The notes under the pieces were generated by a model. It worked only from the letters and a program-made list of their open reading frames with translations, made no database searches and was not told the origin of the DNA. The translations under genes and the position numbers were made by a program. A DNA stretch of 64,000 bases from Seohaeicola saemankumensis (lineage in GTDB: Bacteria > Pseudomonadota > Alphaproteobacteria > Rhodobacterales > Rhodobacteraceae), in contig NZ_JAINWI010000005.1 in assembly GCF_021021435.1 (NCBI RefSeq), forward strand, positions 1 to 64,000. The letters run 5' to 3'. How positions within the stretch are numbered: position 1 is the first letter of the stretch; every line of letters begins with the position of its first letter. Of the stretch, positions 26,791 through 35,568 are shown piece after piece.

Positions 26791-27912
26791 ATGACCAAGC
26801 ATTTCTCGCCTACCCAACACAGTGCCCTTTCCATTCTGGGCGTCGGGCAAGACGAGAACATGCGCGGCGTGCAGGTGGATCGCATGATCCCCGGCGCGTC
26901 GCAGGTCATGAGGTCAATGAAACGTTTGATCGTGACAATGGCGCCCGCAGATGCGCCGGTCCTGATCACAGGCCCCAGCGGGGCCGGTAAAGAACTTGTC
27001 GCGCAAGCCTTGCATGACCTGTCAGACCGCAGTGGCCCGTTTATCGCGGTCAACTGCGCGGCCATTCCCGCGGATTTGCTTGAGGGTGAATTGTTCGGTT
27101 CGGAACGGGGTGCCTATACTGGTGCGGACAGGGCCCGCGCAGGTCTGATCGAACAGGCCGAAGGCGGCACTCTGTTTCTGGACGAGATCGGCGACCTTCC
27201 GCATGCCCTGCAAGCCAAGCTGCTGCGCGTGCTGGAAACCCGCACGGTGCGCCGTCTTGGTGGCGGTGCGCCAGTCCAGCTGGATTTCCGTCTGGTGGCC
27301 GCAACGCATCAGGATCTGGCCGCCATGACCCTCGGCAACCGGTTCCGCGAAGATCTCTACTACCGTCTGTCGGTGTTCCCCGTTACAGTCCCCTCGCTGT
27401 CAGAACGTGTGTGCGACCTGCCGCTGATCCTTGGCCGCCTTCTTGACGATTGCGCCACGGCACAGCCTTCAACGCCCTTGCCCCAGTTCGATGCCTCAGC
27501 CTTGCGCGCGCTGTCTCTGCATCCTTGGAAAGGCAATATCCGCGAGCTAAAAACAGTCGTTCTGCGCGCCTGCCTTCTGTTCCCCGGTCGCGCCGTGACC
27601 GCGCGCGAGGTGCGCGACAACCTTTTGTCTTTCGCCAGCCCGGCACCGGATGCGGATGCAGGCGCATGGCCCGAAGCGCCGCTTCCCTCCGAGATCGGCC
27701 TGCCAAGCCCTGATCGCTTCAGCGAGGCGCTGACCCAGTTCAAATCCGATATCGACCTGAGAAGCTATCTGCGGGATATCGAGATTGCCTTCATCACCGC
27801 CGCATTGGAACGGAACGGTAATTGCGTCAGCCGCACCGCCGATACCCTGCGTCTGCGTCGCACGACATTGATCGAGAAACTGCGGAAATACGGCATAGCT
27901 TCACAGCGTTGA
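26791..27912 (+). CDS. fleQ: Sigma-54 enhancer-binding activator FleQ
   Basis: A 373-aa AAA+ activator. A short N-terminus without a receiver domain is followed by the sigma-54 interaction domain: Walker A GPSGAGKE (61-68), GAYTGA loop (107-112), Walker B LFLDEI (128-133). The C-terminal Fis-type helix-turn-helix is '[20 protein letters not shown]' (about 345-364). It should bind DNA upstream of flagellar sigma-54 promoters and open them with RpoN (33362). Compared with the second activator at 48985, only this one keeps the DNA-binding domain, which matches R. sphaeroides FleQ versus FleT. No sigma-54 element precedes it, fitting a top-tier gene. Confidence 0.88.
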   Translation: MTKHFSPTQHSALSILGVGQDENMRGVQVDRMIPGASQVMRSMKRLIVTMAPADAPVLITGPSGAGKELVAQALHDLSDRSGPFIAVNCAAIPADLLEGELFGSERGAYTGADRARAGLIEQAEGGTLFLDEIGDLPHALQAKLLRVLETRTVRRLGGGAPVQLDFRLVAATHQDLAAMTLGNRFREDLYYRLSVFPVTVPSLSERVCDLPLILGRLLDDCATAQPSTPLPQFDASALRALSLHPWKGNIRELKTVVLRACLLFPGRAVTAREVRDNLLSFASPAPDADAGAWPEAPLPSEIGLPSPDRFSEALTQFKSDIDLRSYLRDIEIAFITAALERNGNCVSRTADTLRLRRTTLIEKLRKYGIASQR

Positions 27913-27948
27913 CAGCCTCAGGCGCCAGCCATTCACGGGCAGGCTGTC
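27911..27948. terminator. Inverted repeat between convergent fleQ and fliD
   Basis: GACAGCCT (27911-27918) and AGGCTGTC (27941-27948) pair perfectly across 22 bases, which fill the whole gap between the two stop codons. It is a candidate two-way terminator without a long T-run. Confidence 0.5.
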
Positions 27949-27949
27949 C

Positions 27950-29587
27950 TCATCCTTTGGACCAGCTTTCGACAAGACTCTCTAGATAGTTGCCGGTGCT
28001 TTTCATTTGCGTGACAACTTGCTCCATTGCGGCAAACTTCGTCAGATAACGCTTTTCCAGCAAGGCGGCCCGTGCTTCCAAAGTCTCGATCTGCCCGGTA
28101 GCATCATCTGATAGTTTGCTGATCTCTGCTTCACGCCGCCCCAGAAGTCCGGTGCTGGTGCCGGCTTCGCCCAAAAGCTGCGTCAGCGAGTCCGCAAAGC
28201 TGCGACCAAAGCTGAATGTTCCAGAAGTCAGACCTGCCTCCGTGGTCAGCCGCAGGCCCTGCAGCGGTCCTGTCTGCGGAAAATGTGCAAGCCTTCCGTC
28301 ACCAAGATCAAGGCTCAGCATCCGGCTTCCATCCAGTATGGCATTGCCCTGGGCGTCCAACACAAAACTGTAGCTGCCCGCTTTCATGTCCGCTCTCGGA
28401 CTTCCCGAGACAGCGACCCCTTCCGTCATGCCGCGCAGGCTGTTGGTAAACAGGGCGTCAAAATCCTGCGCGCGCTGCGCAAAGGTTCTGTCGAAGGCCG
28501 GAGGATCGAACCGCAACAGACCGTCGCGCTGAGTGGCAATCCCCAGATCGGCAAGGCTGATCGGTCGCTCGTCGAATCCTGCAATCGGTGTCGAGATAAG
28601 GCGGCGCAAACCCTGCTCCAAGCTTTCGACTGTGCGATCTCCTGAAAGGGTGCCCGACGTTTCTTCACCGATCCCGCGCTGTGTCAGCGATTTCATCAGC
28701 GACAGTGTCTCGTTCAGCCCCCCGATCAGTTTCTCGAGGTTTTCCTGTGCAACGAACCTGTCACGTTCGATCACAAGACTGCCGGATATGACAGCCGACA
28801 GCGTAATCTCCATACCGGGCAGGATATCGCTGACCACGTTGTCGGATCGCGTGATGGCGATCCCGTCAACAAGAAGTCGCGCATCGGTTGCGGCCTGCAC
28901 CTGCCTTGCTGCGTTGGTCGCTGTCGTATCCAGATCGGACAAGACGATATCCCCGTCGCCGCTACCATTGCTGGCCGTCAGCCGGATGCCGTTCACGGCC
29001 CCTGTCTCGCCAACAATACCCAAGGAAAAGCTGCCGTCGCCCTTGTTCAGAACGCGCGCGGTAACGCCTTCGGTTTCGCTCAGCAGAGCGGCAAGCTCTT
29101 CCAGCGTGGTGCCTGGCGGTACGGTCAGAGTGACCGGTTCCCGCGTCGTGCCAGCCGTGAAAGCCTGCGGTTCCGCATCGTTCCATTGACCAAAATCTAT
29201 CGTCAGGCTGCCTGTTTCAACAGTGCTGTTTGCAGCGCTGAAGCCTGCGAATTCCAGCACTTGCCGCGTGGCAAGTGACTGCACCTCCAGCGGAACAGTG
29301 CCTTGTGTCAGCAGGTCGCGATTGGTTACGCGAGGCATCAATGCCTGACTGCTGGTGGTCACTGTTAGGACCGGATTGCTGGCAGCTTCGGCCAGAACCC
29401 CGCCTAGCTTGTCGAACTGTCCACGGATCTGGGACAGGGCCGACAGGCGTACGGAATCAGTCTCGACCTTGTTTTGCAAAGCAACCAGACGCGGCGTGGT
29501 CTCAGCGCTGGCCAAAGTCTGAGCCAGTTGTCGCAGATTGATGCCGCTACCGTTTGTGTTCAGCGTGCTCAGAAGGTCGGAGGACAT
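27950..29587 (-). CDS. fliD: Filament cap protein FliD (HAP2)
   Basis: A 545-aa filament-capping protein. The N-terminus 'NGSGINLRQLAQTLASAETT' and the helix up to about residue 60, the central beta-rich domains (about 100-330, with the flagellin-IN-like 'GTTLEELAALLSETEGV'), and the C-terminal coiled-coil 'LEARAALLEKRYLTKFAAME' then 'MKSTGNYLESLVESW' are all FliD features. It chaperones flagellin assembly at the tip. A sigma-28-like promoter lies 32 bases upstream of its ATG. Confidence 0.93.
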   Translation of the reverse strand: MSSDLLSTLNTNGSGINLRQLAQTLASAETTPRLVALQNKVETDSVRLSALSQIRGQFDKLGGVLAEAASNPVLTVTTSSQALMPRVTNRDLLTQGTVPLEVQSLATRQVLEFAGFSAANSTVETGSLTIDFGQWNDAEPQAFTAGTTREPVTLTVPPGTTLEELAALLSETEGVTARVLNKGDGSFSLGIVGETGAVNGIRLTASNGSGDGDIVLSDLDTTATNAARQVQAATDARLLVDGIAITRSDNVVSDILPGMEITLSAVISGSLVIERDRFVAQENLEKLIGGLNETLSLMKSLTQRGIGEETSGTLSGDRTVESLEQGLRRLISTPIAGFDERPISLADLGIATQRDGLLRFDPPAFDRTFAQRAQDFDALFTNSLRGMTEGVAVSGSPRADMKAGSYSFVLDAQGNAILDGSRMLSLDLGDGRLAHFPQTGPLQGLRLTTEAGLTSGTFSFGRSFADSLTQLLGEAGTSTGLLGRREAEISKLSDDATGQIETLEARAALLEKRYLTKFAAMEQVVTQMKSTGNYLESLVESWSKG

Positions 29588-29618
29588 GATAACCCCTTGC
29601 TAAAGTCGTTCAGGGACA

Positions 29619-29645
29619 GAAACGGCTGATGGCTAGAATATGTTA
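29619..29645 (-). promoter_or_regulatory. Sigma-28 promoter of fliD
   Basis: The minus strand reads TAAC-N15-GCCGTTTC, in the same geometry as the flgM promoter. Confidence 0.75.
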
Positions 29646-29651
29646 GGCAGT

Positions 29652-30746
29652 TCACGGCGCGCTGCCGAAATCGATGACGATCTCGATCCTGCGATTGGCC
29701 GAACGGCCGTCTTCAGTGCTGTTATCCGCGACCGGATTGCTTTCGCCGCGGCTGACTGCGGTCAGGCGGCTCGGGTCAATCAGACCCTGTCCACCCAGTT
29801 CGCGCACGACCGATGCGGCGCGGGCAGCGGCCAGCCCCCAGTTGTCCACGAAAGGACCACCGCCAAGCGGGACGCTGTCGGTATGGCCGGTCACGGTGAT
29901 CTGGCCGCGGTCTCCCGCCGAGGCGAGGGCGATGCGGGCCATAACCTCGCGCGCCTCTTCGCTCAACTCTGCCGAGGCGGATTGAAAGGCCCCTCCTGCA
30001 CCGATGGTTACGATGACTTTGTCTTGCTGTTGCTCGACATCAACTAACCCTTGGGCTTGGATCTCGCGCAGGGCGACCTTCAGCCGAGCTTCGGCAATCG
30101 CCGCGCGCCGGGTATCGCTGGCACCGTCATCGCCCGGTGCGGACTGGTCCTGAGGTGAAGAACCTTGACCCTGAAGGTCGGAGGGCTGATCTGTCTTGTC
30201 GCCCTGCGCGGTCGCTTCGGGTGCTGCATCGGCCAGCGCCTGCGCCAGCTCGCCTGTTTCGTCGGGCAATTGCAATGTGACCTTGCCATCCTCCGTTCTG
30301 ACGGTGGCACCTGCCTGCTCAAGCGCATCAGCCAGCGCCTTGCCTAAACCATCCATGGTGTCGGAATTTTCCGCATGTTCACTGCTTTGTCCGGGCGCTG
30401 GTTCCTGATCCGGCTCAGGGCTATCCTGCGGTGAAGGTGGTGCGCTAGCGGGGCGGTAGTTCACTTCCAGAACGGTCGTACTGTCGGGGTTTTGCATAAT
30501 CTCGATCACGGTGGTTCCGAAATGTTCACGCAGCGCGCCCGTCATTTTCTTGAACGAGACCTCGTCGAAATTCGCGAAAGACAGGATCAGCACAAAGAAC
30601 GCCATAAGCAGGGTTGCCATATCGGCAAATGTGGCCATCCATGCCGGTGCGCCGACGGGCGGGCAGCGCGGGCAGTCTTGCTCGTCGTCGTCATCTTCAC
30701 GCGGGCCCTGTGGGGCAGGCGTCGGCAATGCCTTGATCTTGGCCAT
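29652..30746 (-). CDS. motB: Flagellar stator protein MotB (PomB-like)
   Basis: A 364-aa stator subunit. One N-terminal membrane helix contains the ion-binding Asp42 in 'WMATFADMATLLMAFFVLIL'. A long Pro/Gln/Asp/Ser-rich linker follows (about 95-215). The OmpA-like peptidoglycan-binding domain has 'VTGHTDSVPLGG' and 'SANRRIEIVIDF' at the end. The membrane segment resembles the PomB subgroup more than Escherichia coli MotB, but ion specificity cannot be settled from sequence alone. It is encoded directly after motA. Confidence 0.93.
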   Translation of the reverse strand: MAKIKALPTPAPQGPREDDDDEQDCPRCPPVGAPAWMATFADMATLLMAFFVLILSFANFDEVSFKKMTGALREHFGTTVIEIMQNPDSTTVLEVNYRPASAPPSPQDSPEPDQEPAPGQSSEHAENSDTMDGLGKALADALEQAGATVRTEDGKVTLQLPDETGELAQALADAAPEATAQGDKTDQPSDLQGQGSSPQDQSAPGDDGASDTRRAAIAEARLKVALREIQAQGLVDVEQQQDKVIVTIGAGGAFQSASAELSEEAREVMARIALASAGDRGQITVTGHTDSVPLGGGPFVDNWGLAAARAASVVRELGGQGLIDPSRLTAVSRGESNPVADNSTEDGRSANRRIEIVIDFGSAP

Positions 30747-30773
30747 CGGTCAATCCTAGCTGGGATATGCGTT

Positions 30774-31538
30774 TTAGGCAGCGGCGCGCATTTTTTCCTG
30801 ATCCGGCGGATCAAGTGCCGCGATCATCTGGTCTTCGATCAGGCGCGGGCTGTCGCCGCGCGCGATTCCGCGTAGACCTTCGATCACCAAAGTGCGGTAT
30901 TCCACCTCGGCAGAGGTGCGTGCCTGCATCTTGGTCAGCAAGGGGCCGAAAATCACATTGGCAATCATCGCCCCGTAAAGCGTTGTCAGCAATGCCACGG
31001 CCATCGCGGGACCAATCGCCTGCACATCGGACATATTGCCCAGCATCAGAACCAGACCGATCAGGGTGCCGATCATGCCCATCGCCGGGCCGATATCCAC
31101 CCATGCCTTCACCACCCCTTGCAGGTTTTCGTGGCGGGATTTCAGCGATTTTATTTCCTGCTTGAGTTGCTTGACCAGTTTGACCTCGTCAGCGCCGTCC
31201 ACCAGCATTTGCAGGCCTTTTTCGAAGAACTTATCGGGCACCTGCTGCGATTCCAGCGCCATCATCCCTTCCTTGCGCGCGATGGCTGCAATCTCGGTCA
31301 TCTGCTTGACCAGCACATCATTCTGCAGGGGCGATGCTTTGAACATCTTGCCGATAGCTTTGAAGCTGCCGGTGAATGTGGACAAGCCGGTTGTAGACAG
31401 AACGGAGAAGGCTGTACCCCCGAACACGATCAGGATCGAGGGAACGTCAAGAAAAGGGCCAAGGCCCCCTGCAAAGATCATGGCACCAAGGATCATGCCA
31501 ATCGCCCCGAGGAATCCGATCAGTGTTGCGATATCCAT
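30774..31538 (-). CDS. motA: Flagellar stator protein MotA (PomA-like)
   Basis: A 254-aa stator subunit with four membrane helices and a cytoplasmic domain between helices 2 and 3. The start 'MDIATLIGFLGAIGMILGAM' and the following 'FLDVPSILIVFGGTAF' are typical of the shorter PomA-like group. 'GPAMGMIGTLIGLVLMLGNM' and 'GPAMAVALLTTLYGAMIANV' are the conserved helices 3 and 4. It works with MotB to generate torque at FliG. A sigma-54-like promoter lies 35 bases upstream. Confidence 0.94.
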   Translation of the reverse strand: MDIATLIGFLGAIGMILGAMIFAGGLGPFLDVPSILIVFGGTAFSVLSTTGLSTFTGSFKAIGKMFKASPLQNDVLVKQMTEIAAIARKEGMMALESQQVPDKFFEKGLQMLVDGADEVKLVKQLKQEIKSLKSRHENLQGVVKAWVDIGPAMGMIGTLIGLVLMLGNMSDVQAIGPAMAVALLTTLYGAMIANVIFGPLLTKMQARTSAEVEYRTLVIEGLRGIARGDSPRLIEDQMIAALDPPDQEKMRAAA

Positions 31539-31572
31539 TTTCTATCCTGTGCTGGCGTTACCCCCGATCAGA

Positions 31573-31588
31573 GGCAAGCCGCATGCCA
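31573..31588 (-). promoter_or_regulatory. Sigma-54 promoter of motA-motB
   Basis: The minus strand reads TGGCAT-GCGGC-TTGCC, with correct GG/GC spacing and two departures from the best consensus. It is divergent from the sigma-28 promoter of fliC, 20 bases away. Confidence 0.7.
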
Positions 31589-31607
31589 GAAATTTTGCGC
31601 CCGAGAT

Positions 31608-31633
31608 TAAACTTTTCTGAAAACCGCCGTTCA
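31608..31633 (+). promoter_or_regulatory. Sigma-28 promoter of fliC
   Basis: TAAA-N14-GCCGTTCA (or TTAA-N15) lies about 50 bases before the flagellin ATG. It fits the pattern of the flgM, fliD and fliS promoters. Confidence 0.72.
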
Positions 31634-31682
31634 AAGAAACCAGCGCCACACGGCGTGCAGGTTTTCACCAAGGAGTCCACCG

Positions 31683-33155
31683 ATGACCAGCATTAACACG
31701 AATATCGGCGCACTGTCCGCCCAGGCGAACATGACCCGCGTCAACGACCAACTCAACACCGCTATGACCCGTCTGTCGACAGGTCTGCGGATCAACGCTG
31801 CCAAGGACGATGCCGCAGGCATGGCCATTGGCGAAAAAATGACATCGCAGATTATGGGTCTGAACCAGGCCGTTCGCAACGCAACCGATGGCAAGAACCT
31901 GATCGATACAACCGAATCCGCGCATGTCGAAGTGTCGAACATGGCACAGCGTCTGCGTGAACTGGCCGTTCAGTCCGCGAACGATACCAACACCTCGTCC
32001 GACCGTGGTGCGATCGTTTCCGAAACCCGCCAGTTGATCGCAGAGATCAACCGCGTGTCGGAGACAACAACCTTCAATGGCATGAAGGTCATGGATGGCA
32101 GCTTTGCCAGCAAGCAGTTCCAGATCGGTGCCGACGCCAACCAGACGGTTTCGGTCAACGTGGAAAGCACCCGCGCAACCGATATCGGCGCCTTCACCTT
32201 GAAGTCTGACGTCAACGTTGCCGCTGGTGCATCGGCCATCGCAGGCGGCACCACGCTGGTGATCTCGGGCCATGCCGGATCGGCGGAAGTTGACCAGATT
32301 GCCGGAATGTCTGCAAAAGACATGGCGGCTGCCGTCAATGCCAAAACCTCGCAGACCGGCGTTCAGGCGCAGGCATCCACTGTCGCAAAAATCTCGGGTT
32401 TGGACGCGGAAGGCACGATGTCGTTTGAAATCAACGGCACGGGCGTCGGTCCTGTCGCTATCTCGGACGCATCCGACCTCCGCTCGCTGCGCGACGCGAT
32501 CAACGCCAAAACATCGGAAACCGGCGTGACTGCGACGATGGGTGATGACGACAGCGAGATTATCCTGAAAGATTCGACCGGCTCGAACGTCGCAATCACC
32601 GGCTTTACGTCAGATGACGGAGCCGGCGGCACCCTGACGATGGATGTCGAGGGTCTGAATGCCGATGAAAGCACGCCTGCTGGCGGCTTTACCGTCACCA
32701 CAGCCGTAACCGATGGCGACGATGCGACTGTGACCGGTCAGGTAACAATGTCCTCGACCAAGGGCTTCTCGGTCCACACATCCGACAACACTACGGACGC
32801 GGCTTTCTTTGAAGCGTCGAACTCGGGTTCGAAGCTTGAGCAGTTGGCTGAGATTGATCTGTCCACTGCGGAAGGTGCGGCAAAGGCGATCAACGTGATC
32901 GACACTGCCCTGTCCAAAATCAGCCAGTCGCGCTCGGATCTGGGTGCTGTGTCCAACCGTCTGGACTCGACCATCTCGAACCTTACCAACATCTCGACCT
33001 CCGTTTCTGCCGCCAAGTCGCAGATCATGGATGCCGATTTCGCGGAAGAATCGACCAACCTCGCACGTGGTCAGATTCTCAGCCAGGCGGCGACAGCGAT
33101 GCTGGCGCAGGCCAATGCCTCCAAGCAGAACGTGATGAGTCTCCTGCGGGGCTGA
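31683..33155 (+). CDS. fliC: Flagellin FliC
   Basis: A 490-aa filament subunit. The N-terminal D0/D1 region contains 'NTAMTRLSTGLRINAAKDDA' and 'LRELAVQSANDTNTSSDRGA', and the C-terminal D1/D0 region contains 'SAAKSQIMDADFAEESTNLA' and ends in 'NVMSLLRG'. The variable middle (about 170-380) holds flagellin-IN-like repeats ('DLRSLRDAINAKTSETGVTA'). It is the only flagellin gene in the window. It has a perfect AAGGAG Shine-Dalgarno and ends at a strong terminator. Confidence 0.97.
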   Translation: MTSINTNIGALSAQANMTRVNDQLNTAMTRLSTGLRINAAKDDAAGMAIGEKMTSQIMGLNQAVRNATDGKNLIDTTESAHVEVSNMAQRLRELAVQSANDTNTSSDRGAIVSETRQLIAEINRVSETTTFNGMKVMDGSFASKQFQIGADANQTVSVNVESTRATDIGAFTLKSDVNVAAGASAIAGGTTLVISGHAGSAEVDQIAGMSAKDMAAAVNAKTSQTGVQAQASTVAKISGLDAEGTMSFEINGTGVGPVAISDASDLRSLRDAINAKTSETGVTATMGDDDSEIILKDSTGSNVAITGFTSDDGAGGTLTMDVEGLNADESTPAGGFTVTTAVTDGDDATVTGQVTMSSTKGFSVHTSDNTTDAAFFEASNSGSKLEQLAEIDLSTAEGAAKAINVIDTALSKISQSRSDLGAVSNRLDSTISNLTNISTSVSAAKSQIMDADFAEESTNLARGQILSQAATAMLAQANASKQNVMSLLRG

Positions 33156-33180
33156 CGGAAAACCGACAGTTCAGAAATTC

Positions 33181-33213
33181 ACCCCGGCGGGTTCTCTCGC
33201 CGGGGTGTTTTAT
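33181..33213 (+). terminator. Intrinsic terminator after fliC
   Basis: ACCCCGGCG (33181-33189) pairs with CGCCGGGGT (33198-33206), followed by GTTTTATTT. Confidence 0.95.
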
Positions 33214-33361
33214 TTCAATGGCTTAGCGGGCGGCTTTTCAGATCGAACGTCAGAATTCCGACAGTTTAGAGCTGTCATTTAGATTTTTTGCGCCTTGGCA
33301 CAATTCAGGAAAGATTAGCGGAAAGACGCGGTTTTTTACCGAGTGCCAAAGGAGTTTTCCG

Positions 33362-34723
33362 ATGAATTTCAACCACAGCCATTCCCTTGTTCAGCGGCAG
33401 TCTCTGGTCGTTAGCCAGCAACTCCGGCAGGCTATTGTTCTTCTGCAAATGGGCAACCCCGAACTACAGACATTCATCGAGGCGCAGGCCGAAGAAAACC
33501 CTTTTGTCGAACTGGCCCCCACACATCCGTCGCAGGCGCCCATTCCACGCGGTGTGGCAGGCGGATCGTCTGGCGACTGGGACCAGATCGCAGCCCTTGC
33601 CGATACGCGCGGGCCTTCACTCTATACCCATATCGCGACGCAGATCGGTGCCTTGGGATTGACCGAGGTCGAGATCGAACTGGCTTCTGTCTTTGTTGAC
33701 GCGCTGGAGCCATCTGGTTGGCTGGGCAGCAGTTTGGAACAGATTGCTGCGCGTGCGGGTGGGACGTTTGAGCAAGCCCAGCAAATGCTGTCGCGCTTGC
33801 AGGGGCTTGATCCATCTGGCGTTTTTGCGCGCTCGCTGGCCGAATGTCTGCGCCTGCAGGCGCTCGATCAGGATTTGCTGACGCCGCTGTTCAGCGCTGT
33901 TCTGGACAACCTGCCTTTGTTGGCCGCCGCTGATCTGGCCGCACTGGCCCGCGTGTGCAACTGTCAAATGGCAGACCTGCGACCCATCCTGCGCGATCTT
34001 CGCAGCCTGGACCCTAAACCGGGGACACAGTTCGACAGCGCACCCGAACCGATCCGTCCACCTGACCTGATCGTGGCAGCCGCACCTGAAGGCGGCTGGC
34101 AGGTCGAGTTGAACCGCTCCACTTTGCCGCGTGTGGTGATCAATGACGACAAGGCAGAAGAACTGACAGGACAAAGCCAGTCATCGACCCGCGATGTGCA
34201 ACGGCAGTCCGAGACACGTGGCTATGTCTCCGAACGGCTGTCTGTTGCACGCTGGCTGTCCCGGGCGGTCGAGCACCGCAACCGCACAGTTCTGAAAATC
34301 GGCGAGGAAATCCTGCGCCGTCAGGTGGATTTCTTCGCGAAAGGCCCCGAATATCTGCACCCGATGATCCTCAAGGAGATTGCAGCCGTTGCCGGTGTGC
34401 ACGAAAGCACTGTCAGCCGTGTCACGACCGGCATTCTGATGGCCACACCGCATGGCACATTCCCGTTGAAGCATTTCTTTACCGCAGCACTTCCTGCGCG
34501 CGACAAGGTGAGCGGCTCTGCTGGTGCCGTACGCCACCGTATATACAGGTTGATCCGCGCCGAGTCGGCCGCCAAACCCTTGAGCGATGACCAGCTTGTG
34601 CGCCTGATGCATGCGGAAGGCGTGTCTGTTGCGCGACGCACAGTCGCAAAATACCGTGAGCAACTGAATATCCCTGCATCCTGTGTGCGCCGGCGGCAGG
34701 CGATCCTTTCGGGTCAAGCCTGA
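33362..34723 (+). CDS. rpoN: Sigma-54 factor RpoN, flagellar copy
   Basis: A 453-aa sigma-54. The Gln/Leu-rich region I is 'RQSLVVSQQLRQAIVLLQMG' (about residues 12-31). The core-binding region follows, then the helix-turn-helix 'LKEIAAVAGVHESTVSRVTT' and the RpoN box ARRTVAKYRE (424-433). Its position in the flagellar island, together with two dedicated activators and many -24/-12 promoters, marks it as the flagellum-specific paralogue (RpoN2-like) rather than the nitrogen-fixation one. A good AAGGAG precedes the ATG. It ends at a G/C-rich terminator. Confidence 0.94.
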   Translation: MNFNHSHSLVQRQSLVVSQQLRQAIVLLQMGNPELQTFIEAQAEENPFVELAPTHPSQAPIPRGVAGGSSGDWDQIAALADTRGPSLYTHIATQIGALGLTEVEIELASVFVDALEPSGWLGSSLEQIAARAGGTFEQAQQMLSRLQGLDPSGVFARSLAECLRLQALDQDLLTPLFSAVLDNLPLLAAADLAALARVCNCQMADLRPILRDLRSLDPKPGTQFDSAPEPIRPPDLIVAAAPEGGWQVELNRSTLPRVVINDDKAEELTGQSQSSTRDVQRQSETRGYVSERLSVARWLSRAVEHRNRTVLKIGEEILRRQVDFFAKGPEYLHPMILKEIAAVAGVHESTVSRVTTGILMATPHGTFPLKHFFTAALPARDKVSGSAGAVRHRIYRLIRAESAAKPLSDDQLVRLMHAEGVSVARRTVAKYREQLNIPASCVRRRQAILSGQA

Positions 34724-34763
34724 GCTTTCAAGCGCCAGCACCGGGTAGCACACAGTTGCCAAA

Positions 34764-34786
34764 GCCCCCCGTTTGGGGGGGCGTTT
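34764..34786. terminator. Intrinsic terminator between rpoN and convergent gene
   Basis: GCCCCCC (34764-34770), a short GTTTG loop and GGGGGGC (34776-34782) are followed by GTTTG. It serves two convergent transcripts. Confidence 0.75.
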
Positions 34787-34803
34787 GCACGGTCAAGATC
34801 CGA

Positions 34804-35505
34804 TCAGGATGCGGTCGCTTCTGTAGATAGCGATGTGTGGGCCTGCGGGCTGTCAAAGCGAAATCGCGTGCCGGGCGAGATTGCACTCCACGCATTACGC
34901 GCTTCGGTCTCGTTACGCGCAGCTACAACGCCGCGCGTGCGGTATCCTGTTTGCTGTCGGTCCTGCCTGACATGGTTTACGCCATTGCGCCAAAGATGCA
35001 GGCCGGCCGCAATCCACACACCAGCCATCAACAACGCCCCTCCCGGAAGCGCCAGCGCCAAAGCGGCGAAAAGGGTCGTCAGCAACGAGAACAAGCGAGC
35101 TTGCGCCATCCAGAGTGGCGGTGCCAGAAGTGCTAGTAAAGACGGGCGCTGTGGAAAAAGATCATGCGTCCCATCTGGGTGGGCCATGACCTCCCAGTTG
35201 CACAACTGTTCGACATGACCGATGGCAGGGACTTGGGCCGCAGGGGGCGGCACGCTTTCCCAGCGTCCAAGATCCCCGCTGTCGCTCAGAACGGTCAGCA
35301 CGGAATCGCCCCGCAAAAAGCTAAGGGCCTCAGGCTTTTTCCCTTGGGCCACCCTTGCGCGAAACGCTTGTGCCGAGCCGGTCCACGCTTTGCCGCCTAC
35401 GGCCAGTAGAACATCACCGCTATGCAGCCCAAGCGCGCGACCAGGATCGTCGATGCCGCAGCGAATAAGTTTGAGAGTCGAAGCTGGTGAATCAGTGTTT
35501 GTCAT
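34804..35505 (-). CDS. PDZ-like membrane protein
   Basis: A 233-aa protein. Residues about 8-70 resemble a PDZ domain ('GIDDPGRALGLHSGDVLLAV' with the GLxxGD core). A soluble stretch and one or two membrane helices follow (about 125-170, 'LFSLLTTLFAALALALPGGA'), then a C-terminal cytoplasmic tail. No protease motif is present. It is the last gene of the minus-strand run that begins with fliK, 63 bases after the MotF-like gene, so a flagellar scaffold role is possible. Confidence 0.7.
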   Translation of the reverse strand: MTNTDSPASTLKLIRCGIDDPGRALGLHSGDVLLAVGGKAWTGSAQAFRARVAQGKKPEALSFLRGDSVLTVLSDSGDLGRWESVPPPAAQVPAIGHVEQLCNWEVMAHPDGTHDLFPQRPSLLALLAPPLWMAQARLFSLLTTLFAALALALPGGALLMAGVWIAAGLHLWRNGVNHVRQDRQQTGYRTRGVVAARNETEARNAWSAISPGTRFRFDSPQAHTSLSTEATAS

Positions 35506-35568
35506 GGGGTGGGTCCGGTCCTGCTGAAAATGAAATCAAAAACGAGCGTGCAGCCAGATCAGGGCGCG

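Noticed and set aside
32210-32720. Possible repeats in the middle of fliC as a recombination cassette
   Set aside because: The similarity between segments is the usual flagellin-IN motif repetition; there is no flanking inverted repeat or recombinase.
33296-33311. TGGCAC-AATTC-AGGAA upstream of rpoN as a sigma-54 promoter
   Set aside because: There is no GC at the -12 position, so autoregulation of rpoN by this site is not supported.
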